From an uncultured Phycisphaerales bacterium (GTDB lineage Bacteria > Planctomycetota > Phycisphaerae > WQYP01), in assembly GCA_903868035.1 (NCBI GenBank), contig CAIPTQ010000297.1:1-5381 (forward strand): a stretch of DNA of 5,381 bases. Reading direction: 5' to 3'. The translations under genes and the position numbers were made by a program. Of the stretch, positions 1-5,147 are shown one piece after another. The notes beneath the pieces were generated by a model. It was not told where the DNA came from and searched no databases. It saw only the letters and a program-made list of their open reading frames with translations. Within the stretch, counting starts at the first letter, position 1, and the number at the start of each line of letters is the position of its first letter.

Positions 1-11
1 AATCGGCGGTC

Positions 12-178
12 AACGGAAGCCGTAGCGTAAGCGAGGGAGTTGCGTGCATTCAGGCGGGCGGTTTCTTCGCGCAGGCGCGGGCTATCCGTCGCCTGCGGGA
101 GTCATCGCAGCGCCTGCGCGAGGACCGCGGGGTTATGGGGAACGGTCTTTCCACCGCGCTGACGCTACGGGTTCCGTT
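12..178. repeat. Nested palindromic element (MITE/REP-like)
   Basis: The ends are imperfect inverted repeats. Bases 12-32 (core CGTAGCG) match the reverse complement of 158-178 at 19 of 21 positions. A second perfect 11-bp inverted pair lies between them: CGCGCAGGCGC at 68-78 and GCGCCTGCGCG at 110-120. It extends outward to 64-67/121-124 with one G-T pair. A third alternative stem pairs 71-77 (GCAGGCG) with 90-96 (CGCCTGC). The whole unit could fold into a long cruciform or structured RNA. No convincing coding frame crosses it. The shape fits a small non-autonomous palindromic repeat dispersed in intergenic DNA, but only one copy is visible here and no target-site duplication was identified. 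The repeat structure is seen directly. The mobile or REP-like nature is inference. Confidence 0.5.
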
Positions 179-179
179 T

Positions 180-225
180 TGCCGCCGCCCAGAATGTCAT
201 GCACCCGGGGGCGGCGGCATCTTTT
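180..225 (+). terminator. Terminator-like GC hairpin upstream of aroF
   Basis: GCCGCCGCCC at 181-190 is perfectly complementary to GGGCGGCGGC at 209-218. A T-A pair at 180/219 extends the stem to 11 bp, with an 18-nt loop. On the plus strand the stem is followed by ATCTTTTC, a short T-rich run, so the arrangement resembles a Rho-independent terminator reading rightward. On the minus strand no T-run follows. It would stop transcription entering from the left edge and insulate the aroF promoter just downstream. The loop is longer and the T-run shorter than in a strong terminator. It could instead be a plain stem-loop attached to the palindromic element. Confidence 0.4.
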
Positions 226-234
226 CATCCGGGC

Positions 235-263
235 TTGGAGATTGGCGCGGGGGCGGGGATAAT
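235..263 (+). promoter_or_regulatory. Candidate sigma70-type promoter of aroF
   Basis: The -35-like hexamer TTGGAG (235-240) is separated by exactly 17 bases from GATAAT (258-263), which matches the -10 consensus at five of six positions. Transcription would start near 270, giving a leader of about 35 nt that includes the GGAG ribosome-binding site at 295-298. The -35 is weak (three of six). It lies directly after the terminator-like hairpin, which is a sensible arrangement for an independently transcribed gene. Confidence 0.45.
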
Positions 264-304
264 GCCGGGCTTGCGATTTTCCCAATGCGCGAATGGAGCC
301 GGTC

Positions 305-1354
305 ATGATTGTGATTTTGCAGCCGCAGGCGAGTGAAGAGCTGGTGAAGGAGATTGTGTCGCAGATCGAGGCGCTGGGGTTGCAGGCGCATCTGTCGCGG
401 GGGCAGTTTCGGACGGTGATTGGCGTCGTGGGGGAGGAAGTGAAGGTGGATGCGGAGCACTTGAAGTCCATCACCGGGGTGGAGCAGGTGCTGCCGATCA
501 TGAAGCCGTACAAGCTGGCGAGCCGGGAGTTCCACAAGGAGGACACGGTGATTGAGCTGCCGTGCCCGCAGGGGGGGACGATCAAAGTGGGCGGGGGGAG
601 TTGCATGGCGATCGCGGGGCCGTGCGCGGCGGAGGATGAGGCGATGGTACACAGCCTGGCGCGGGAGGTGCGGGCGGCGGGGGCGGTGGTGTTGCGGGGC
701 GGGGCGTACAAGCCGCGGACTTCGCCGTATAGTTTTCAGGGGCATGGCGAGGAGGCGCTCAAGTGGCTGCGGGACGCGGGGCGGGAAAACAATATGCCGG
801 TGATCACGGAGGTGATGGACACGCGGCATGTGGAGGTGATTGAGCGGTACACGGATATTTTCCAGATCGGGGCGCGGAACATGCAGAATTTCAACCTGTT
901 GTTTGAGGTGGGGAAGACGCGCAAGCCGGTGGTGCTCAAGCGCGGGATGGCGGCGTCGATCAGCGAGTGGCTGATGTCGGCGGAGTATGTGCTGTCGCAG
1001 GGGAACCGGGAGGTGATTTTGTGCGAGCGGGGGATCAAGACGTTTGAGACGGCCTTGCGGTATACGCTGGATATTTCGAGCGTGCCGGTGGTGAAGGTGC
1101 AGTCGCACCTGCCGGTGATCGTGGACCCGAGCCACGCGGCGGGTGACCGGCAATATGTGGGGGCGCTGGCGCGGGCGGGGATGGCGGCGGGGGCGGACGG
1201 CATCATGGTGGAGTGCCACGATTGCCCGAGCAAGGCGATGTGCGACGGGCCGCAGGCGCTGCTGCCGGCGGCATTTGCGGGGTTGATGGGGGAGCTTAGG
1301 GGGATAGCGGGGGTGCTGGGGAAGCGGTTTGCGGAGACGCCGGCACTCACTTGA
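305..1354 (+). CDS. aroF: 3-deoxy-7-phosphoheptulonate (DAHP) synthase, class I-beta
   Basis: This cytoplasmic enzyme condenses phosphoenolpyruvate with erythrose 4-phosphate to DAHP, the first committed step of the shikimate pathway to aromatic amino acids. The start at 305 gives 349 residues and has GGAG at 295-298 with a 6-nt gap. An ATG at 293 would overlap that site and add only four residues. Residues 1 to about 70 form a ferredoxin/ACT-like N-terminal domain, which in I-beta relatives such as the Thermotoga enzyme carries feedback inhibition by aromatic amino acids. The barrel follows with GPCAAE (105-110), RGGAYKPRTSPYSFQG (131-146), QIGARNMQNF (187-196), KRG (212-214), CERGIKTFE (240-248), DPSHAAG (274-280) and an ECHDCP segment (303-308). 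The expected metal ligands Cys107, His277, Glu303 and Asp314 are all present. The length is normal for the family, so it should be active. No other aromatic-pathway gene is adjacent. Its end overlaps the convergent MBL gene by 8 bp. Confidence 0.97.
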   Translation: MIVILQPQASEELVKEIVSQIEALGLQAHLSRGQFRTVIGVVGEEVKVDAEHLKSITGVEQVLPIMKPYKLASREFHKEDTVIELPCPQGGTIKVGGGSCMAIAGPCAAEDEAMVHSLAREVRAAGAVVLRGGAYKPRTSPYSFQGHGEEALKWLRDAGRENNMPVITEVMDTRHVEVIERYTDIFQIGARNMQNFNLLFEVGKTRKPVVLKRGMAASISEWLMSAEYVLSQGNREVILCERGIKTFETALRYTLDISSVPVVKVQSHLPVIVDPSHAAGDRQYVGALARAGMAAGADGIMVECHDCPSKAMCDGPQALLPAAFAGLMGELRGIAGVLGKRFAETPALT

Positions 1355-2021
1355 GCTGGGCCACGAAGCGTTCCAGGCGGGCCATGTCGCGCACCGGCGG
1401 GCCGTGGCCGGTGCAGACGAGGCTGGGTTTCAGCGCCCAGAGCCGGCGGATGGAGTCGCGGTTTTGCGCCGGGTCGAGGGAGAAGATGCGCGGGGGTTCG
1501 CGGAGCAGCGGGAGGAAGCCCATGAGGTAGTCGTTGCTGTTGATCACGTCGCCCACCAGGGCCACGCGGTCGGACTCGCGCAGGAGCATGATCTGGCCGG
1601 GGGTATGGCCGGGGAGGTGATAGACGGTGAAGCCGGCGACGCGGTCGCCCTCCTGGAGGCGCCGGGCGACGGGGGAGCGGGGGCCGGCCCAGCAGAGGTT
1701 GCCGACGGTTTCCCAGAGGGCGTTTTGGCGGACGAGCGGGGCGCGGCCCTCGGCGGCGTCGGCATCGGCCTCATGGCAGACCAGGGGGACGCCGCAGCGC
1801 CGGCAGATTTTGGCCGCGCAGCCCTGGTGATCGGGATGGGCGTGGGTGAGGACGACGGCGGTGACCGTGCGGTCGTGGAGCTGGTGCTTGAGGAAGGGCC
1901 AGTCCCAGCGCGTGGAGGTGTCGACCACCACGCCCTCGCCGTCGGACTCGAGGTAGTAGGCGTTGAAGGCGTAGGGCCAGAGGAAAGTGAAATGCCAGAC
2001 GCCGGGGGCGATGAGTTTCAT
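1347..2021 (-). CDS. MBL-fold (metallo-beta-lactamase superfamily) metallohydrolase
   Basis: This is a 224-residue glyoxalase II-like, binuclear-metal hydrolase of unknown substrate. The start chosen is the ATG at 2021 (MKLIAPGVW), where the usual first strand of these proteins begins and an AGG lies 6 nt upstream. An in-frame ATG at 2066 would add 15 atypical residues. All expected metal ligands are present: HAHPDH at 60-65 (His60, His62, Asp64, His65), His139 in LPGHTPG, Asp158 in VGDV and His206 in TGHGPP. There is no signal peptide or membrane segment, so it is probably cytoplasmic. Relatives include hydroxyacylglutathione hydrolases, lactonases and many uncharacterised hydrolases, and the sequence alone does not separate these. 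A TTGACG at 2061-2066 (minus strand) could be a -35 box, but no good -10 follows. The gene is monocistronic, and its stop lies inside the end of the convergent aroF gene. Confidence 0.9.
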   Translation of the reverse strand: MKLIAPGVWHFTFLWPYAFNAYYLESDGEGVVVDTSTRWDWPFLKHQLHDRTVTAVVLTHAHPDHQGCAAKICRRCGVPLVCHEADADAAEGRAPLVRQNALWETVGNLCWAGPRSPVARRLQEGDRVAGFTVYHLPGHTPGQIMLLRESDRVALVGDVINSNDYLMGFLPLLREPPRIFSLDPAQNRDSIRRLWALKPSLVCTGHGPPVRDMARLERFVAQLK

Positions 2022-2111
2022 GGGCGGCCTGCCTCGGGAATGATTAGCTACCGTACTAAGCGTCAAGGGCGGGCGGGGTCCGCAAAAAACGCGCAGGTGC
2101 CGAAATCTAGA

Positions 2112-2447
2112 TCATTCTCCGCTGATTTCGACCAAAGGTTCCCCAGTCGCCAGGAGTTGGAGCGCGTCGTGCAAGTATTTGTTCAAGATGAGCTTCAAGT
2201 GTTTGTTGGACGTGTTGCCGCAGGTGATCCACAGGACTTGCGGCGGCGGTCCATGACGTTCGAGCAGCATAACGAAATCTTCATCCTTGGTCATGACCAC
2301 AGTGCCCGCCTGGCGCGCGTATTGGAAGATCGTCGAATCTTCCGCATCGCGCAAGTTCAGGTCGCGTACGGGCCGGGATTCAACACCAAAAGTGCTGGAA
2401 ATCCATGCCGCCAAAATGGGGGAAAGTTGAGCATCAATCAATATCAT
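2112..2447 (-). CDS. DUF5615 PIN-like protein, putative toxin nuclease
   Basis: This 111-residue protein matches the DUF5615 (Mut7-C/PIN-like) family, predicted to be the ribonuclease toxin of two-gene toxin-antitoxin modules. Visible family hallmarks are the N-terminal strand MILIDAQLSP with acidic Asp5, the RDAED segment with Asp34 and Asp37, TKDEDF at 53-58 with Asp55 and Asp57, and the late GNTSN at 77-81. These acidic residues would coordinate the catalytic metal in a PIN-type fold, and none of the recognisable ones is missing. It starts 9 nt after the stop of the upstream DUF433 gene and has no clear Shine-Dalgarno sequence of its own, so translational coupling is likely. Base composition is lower in GC than the flanking genes, as expected for a transferred module. 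Toxicity is inferred from the family and has not been demonstrated here. Confidence 0.85.
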   Translation of the reverse strand: MILIDAQLSPILAAWISSTFGVESRPVRDLNLRDAEDSTIFQYARQAGTVVMTKDEDFVMLLERHGPPPQVLWITCGNTSNKHLKLILNKYLHDALQLLATGEPLVEISGE

Positions 2448-2456
2448 GCGATCAGA

Positions 2457-2681
2457 TCATGTGACCAGTTGCGGGTGGTTCATCTTGCGCGATGCGAACA
2501 TTAAAGTGGCCCGAATGTCTTCAGGCTCCAGATCGGGCATTTCCGCGAGAATTTCTTCTTTGGTCAGACCGTTGGCGAACAAATCCAGCACATCGGAGAC
2601 GCGAATGCGCATGCCGCGGATGCAGGGCCTGCCGCCGCATTGATTGGCGTTGAACGTGATACGTTGCAGCAATTCATCCAT
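2457..2681 (-). CDS. DUF433 protein, putative antitoxin partner
   Basis: This 74-residue protein of the DUF433 family is a small helix-turn-helix-like domain routinely encoded just upstream of DUF5615 genes and predicted to be the antitoxin. The recognisable core runs from CGGRPCIRGMRIRVSDVLD (residues 15-33) into GLTKEEILAEMPDLEPEDI (38-56), followed by a final helix (RATLMFASRK). This is the usual GxPxIRGTRIxV - EEIL - Dv-A pattern, with Met24 where Thr is common. It covers essentially the whole domain, so the protein is complete. The ATG at 2681 is followed directly by family-like sequence, and its ribosome-binding site is weak. It is the first gene of a two-gene unit with the DUF5615 gene. 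By analogy with other modules it may also repress its own promoter, but that is inference. Confidence 0.88.
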   Translation of the reverse strand: MDELLQRITFNANQCGGRPCIRGMRIRVSDVLDLFANGLTKEEILAEMPDLEPEDIRATLMFASRKMNHPQLVT

Positions 2682-2695
2682 AGGACACCACTCGT

Positions 2696-2725
2696 ATCAT
2701 AACGATTCACGGGGCCGAATCCCAA
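2696..2725 (-). promoter_or_regulatory. Candidate promoter of the DUF433/DUF5615 pair
   Basis: Read on the minus strand, TTGGGA (2725-2720) is followed after 18 bases by TATGAT (2701-2696), which matches the -10 consensus at five of six positions. The ATG of the DUF433 gene begins only 14 bases after the -10 box, so transcription would start about 7 nt before it. That leaves almost no leader, consistent with the lack of a good Shine-Dalgarno sequence. The stretch is AT-rich compared with its surroundings. The -35 is only a partial match. Confidence 0.35.
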
Positions 2726-2754
2726 TTTTATTTTTGACAATTGCGACCATGTTG

Positions 2755-4974
2755 TCATGGGGGCGTGCTTCGCTCCAATAGCCTCACTTTCGCCCACGCC
2801 TCCGGCCCGGCTTCCTCCAGCGTCCAACTTTTGGTCCAGGTGCGGGCGGTTTCGTCGTTGTCGTACACGGCGACGTTGAGGAGCGTGGTGGCGGCGAGGC
2901 GCGTGGGGGGCGGGGGCGGGGTGAGCAGGGGGATGGCCGGGGCGGGTTGAGTGGCGGGGATTTCGTCGCAGATGAGTTTTCGGGGGAGGGCGAAGGTGAG
3001 GGTGTAGCCGGCGGGTTCGAGCTTGAGGGAGGCTTGGATGCCGGAGTTGGGATCAAGGCGCAGGAGATTGGTTTGCTGGTCGCCCAGGCCGGTGTTGGTC
3101 CAGATTTCCGGCGCGGCTCCCGGTGCGCCGGCGGGCTTGGGGGCGTAGGGCAGCACCCAAATCCGATGCACCTGTTGGTCGCTTTTGGCCCAGGCCAGGC
3201 TCACGGCATCGCTGGGCAGGCCGCCCCAGGCGGGGTCGAGTTTCATTGTTGGCCAATAGCTGGCGGTGTCGTCGGCCACGTGTACGCGCACCAGGATGCG
3301 TTCGGGGTCGGCGCGCAGGGTGATGGCGGGGTCCGTTTTGCGCGGGGCGTCGGGGCGCGGGGACCAGGCGGTGGCGGTGCCGCTGGGGGCGGGCCAGCCG
3401 TCGGGGGCGTCGAGTGGAATGGGCTTGTCGGAGACGGGCAGATCGACGGACGGGGCGACGGCGAGCGGACGGGGGAGGACGATTTCGTGGACGCGGCCGC
3501 GGGCGTCGGGCCAGCGGATGACGGCCTCCACCACGGGGCGGTCGCTGCCGGCACGGATGCGGCGCAGGCCAAATTCGGATGACGCCCGCGCACCGCTTGT
3601 GCCGGCGGCGGTCAGGTGGCGCTGGAACGGGGCGGCGGTGAACTCCCAATTGCCGGGGGCGAGGCGGAGTTGGATGTCGAGGGCTTCGGGGAGGGGGTTG
3701 GCGGCATGGAAGGTGAGGCGTTTGCCGGCGGGGGATTCGCCGCGTTCGTCGATGATGCCGTCGATGCCCAGGGTGGCGTCATTCCAGGCGGCGATGGCGT
3801 CGAGGATGGCGCGTTCCGGGGCGGTGACCACGTCGTCGGGGAGGATCATTTGGGCTTCGTCACTGCCGCCCAAGCGCACCAGGGCGGTGTGCATTTCGCC
3901 GGCGGCGTCGAGTTTGACCAGGGTGAAGTGGCGGAGCGCTTCGGCGGCACTTTCGCCGGGACGCGGCGCGGCGGCGGTGGGGCCCAGCACGTGGTAGCGG
4001 ATGCCATCGCGCGTGGGTTCCTGATCGTAGGCCTGGCGGCTTCCGGCGAAGACGGCCAGCACGCGCGGCCCGCGCGCCATGATGCCCCCCCCCGCGCCGC
4101 CCCCGCGCGCGCTGAGCCCGTCTTCGAAACTGGCGATGGGGCGGCGGTTGAACTCGACGAGCAGGTCGTGGACTTTTTGCCAATTGCCGCCGGCCTTTTC
4201 TTCACGCCAGAGGGGGCGATGGAGCAGGAGCAGGACGCCCTGGGCGCGGCCGGAGTTGAAGGTGCGGGTGAGGTCGTCCTTAAGCCAGCGGAGTTGGGTG
4301 TCGCTGAGGGAGTTGCCCGCGCCCACGCCTTCCTCGCTGTCGAGGATGATGGCGTGGATGCCCCCCGTGCCACCGGCCATCCCGGCCGCGTCGGCGCCGC
4401 CGATGTCGGCACTGAAGTAGAGGGGCCCGACGTATCGTTGATAGAGGTCTTCGAAGCGCCGGTCGCCGGGCGTGGTTGCGGTTGCGGGGAGGCGGGTGCC
4501 GCTGACGACGTCGGTGATGCCGGCGCAGGGGAACCAGGGCATTTTGAGGGCATCGAGGAGGGTGCGGGTATGTTGGGCGTCCTGGACGTAGCGGAGGCCG
4601 CTGCGGGTGAGGCCGGGGATGAGGTTGCCGACGGTGAGGACGGCTTCGGGGCGGAGGAGGTTGATTTCGGAGACGGCCAGGCGGAGGAATTTTTCGCGTT
4701 CACCGGGATCGCCGGGGGCGAGGTCGCCGAGGATGGCGATGGAGGTGCGGCCGGTGCCGCTGGGGGCGGGCGTGGGGAGCGCCAGGCCGTCGGTGCCGGG
4801 GTGGACGCGGGTGGGATTGAGTTTCGCGGCATCGGGGCGCGTGGTGGGGGCGGGGAGATTGGCGAAGGGGTCCAGTTTGGGCGGCGCGGGGGCGGTGGCG
4901 GGGGATTGGGCGGCCCACGCGGTAAGCGTGGCGGCGAGGAGACCCGCGCAGAGCCAAGGGCTGGCGAATTTCAT
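2755..4974 (-). CDS. Secreted degenerate metallophosphoesterase-fold protein with CBM9-like domain
   Basis: The start at 4974 gives 739 residues and opens directly with a signal peptide (Lys2, then a hydrophobic run WLCAGLLAATLTAWA to about residue 21). A GGGGT sits 5 nt upstream. An ATG at 5037 would put 21 hydrophilic residues in front. A Pro/Ala/Thr linker (about 24-72) precedes a calcineurin-like phosphoesterase region (about 78-370). The family's five metal motifs are eroded: GDLA at 83-86 keeps Asp84 but lacks the His; GN at 116-117 replaces GD; GITD at 152-155 replaces GNHD/E; LLHRP keeps His252; GSRQ at 311-314 replaces GHxH. A beta-rich middle (about 400-515) leads to a CBM9-like region (about 520-730) with RILVRVHVADDT, a GLPSDAVSLAW segment, YTLTFALP and LLNVAVYDND. 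Hydrolytic activity is therefore doubtful; binding of a glycan or phosphate-containing ligand outside the cytoplasm is inference. The reading frame is open throughout, and the gene is monocistronic. Confidence 0.8.
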   Translation of the reverse strand: MKFASPWLCAGLLAATLTAWAAQSPATAPAPPKLDPFANLPAPTTRPDAAKLNPTRVHPGTDGLALPTPAPSGTGRTSIAILGDLAPGDPGEREKFLRLAVSEINLLRPEAVLTVGNLIPGLTRSGLRYVQDAQHTRTLLDALKMPWFPCAGITDVVSGTRLPATATTPGDRRFEDLYQRYVGPLYFSADIGGADAAGMAGGTGGIHAIILDSEEGVGAGNSLSDTQLRWLKDDLTRTFNSGRAQGVLLLLHRPLWREEKAGGNWQKVHDLLVEFNRRPIASFEDGLSARGGGAGGGIMARGPRVLAVFAGSRQAYDQEPTRDGIRYHVLGPTAAAPRPGESAAEALRHFTLVKLDAAGEMHTALVRLGGSDEAQMILPDDVVTAPERAILDAIAAWNDATLGIDGIIDERGESPAGKRLTFHAANPLPEALDIQLRLAPGNWEFTAAPFQRHLTAAGTSGARASSEFGLRRIRAGSDRPVVEAVIRWPDARGRVHEIVLPRPLAVAPSVDLPVSDKPIPLDAPDGWPAPSGTATAWSPRPDAPRKTDPAITLRADPERILVRVHVADDTASYWPTMKLDPAWGGLPSDAVSLAWAKSDQQVHRIWVLPYAPKPAGAPGAAPEIWTNTGLGDQQTNLLRLDPNSGIQASLKLEPAGYTLTFALPRKLICDEIPATQPAPAIPLLTPPPPPTRLAATTLLNVAVYDNDETARTWTKSWTLEEAGPEAWAKVRLLERSTPP

Positions 4975-5047
4975 AGGCACCCCGGTGATGGGCAGGTTGC
5001 CAGTGTAGGGGATTTTGCGCGGCATTTTCCAGTCCATGCCTGGAAAA

Positions 5048-5076
5048 TTGACAGCGCGCGGGAATGCGCAGAGGAT
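5048..5076 (+). promoter_or_regulatory. Weak candidate promoter upstream of the DUF1016 gene
   Basis: TTGACA at 5048-5053 is a perfect -35 hexamer, followed after 17 bases by GAGGAT (5071-5076), which shares only three of six positions with the -10 consensus. Transcription would start near 5083 and run through the dyad at 5100-5128. An alternative -10 is GATAAC at 5131-5136, which has only a poor -35 at 5108-5113 inside the dyad. Neither is convincing alone. Confidence 0.2.
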
Positions 5077-5099
5077 GTCCGCGTTACCGGCACTGACAT

Positions 5100-5128
5100 G
5101 AATCGGTCAGTCATTGACTGACCAATTC
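5100..5128. promoter_or_regulatory. Near-perfect 29-bp dyad, probable regulator operator
   Basis: The core GGTCAGTCATTGACTGACC (5105-5123) is a perfect 9-bp inverted repeat about a single central T. The symmetry continues outward: after one mismatch (C5104/A5124), GAAT at 5100-5103 pairs with ATTC at 5125-5128. Thirteen of 14 arm positions are therefore symmetric. There is no T-run and the arms are not GC-rich, so a terminator is unlikely. It lies 20 bases before the DUF1016 start codon and between two divergent genes, the usual place for the operator of a dimeric repressor. TetR-type regulators bind dyads of similar form. The cognate regulator is not in the window. Confidence 0.55.
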
Positions 5129-5147
5129 GAGATAACCGGGAGTTGCC

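Noticed and set aside
3..309. Plus-strand frame open from the left edge to a TGA at 307-309, and the 72-codon frame at 44-262
   Set aside because: Both cross the palindromic element, the terminator-like hairpin and the aroF promoter. They show no family resemblance, and high GC makes stop-free frames common here.
197..1219. 340-codon minus-strand open frame inside aroF
   Set aside because: It is a His/Arg/Pro-rich shadow of the aroF coding strand. aroF has all catalytic motifs in the other direction.
2039..2066. TTGACG at 2066-2061 with ATCATT 16 bases downstream (minus strand) as the MBL gene promoter
   Set aside because: The -35 is good, but the -10 matches the consensus at only two positions and no better -10 lies at a suitable distance.
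2085..2105. T6 run after the DUF5615 gene (minus strand), considered as a terminator
   Set aside because: The T-run follows GC-rich sequence, but I could not build a stem longer than about 3 bp directly before it.
1329..2504. 391-codon open frame on the plus strand across the MBL gene and the DUF5615 gene
   Set aside because: It runs antisense through two genes with clear family motifs and crosses a composition change without any domain of its own.
2747..2760. CCATG-TTGT-CATGG hairpin at the end of the secreted protein gene, considered as a terminator
   Set aside because: The stem is only 5 bp with no T-run following it on the minus strand, so it is too weak to call.
4974..5037. Upstream start at 5037 (or 5025) for the secreted protein
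   Set aside because: It would place 21 mostly hydrophilic residues before an otherwise typical signal peptide, and the ATG at 4974 has its own GGGGT ribosome-binding site.
3616..5121. 501-codon open frame on the plus strand, opposite the secreted protein gene
   Set aside because: Its translation is a Gly/Ala/Glu/Val-rich composition with no recognisable domain. It is the expected antisense shadow of a very GC-rich minus-strand gene, which itself has a signal peptide and family motifs.
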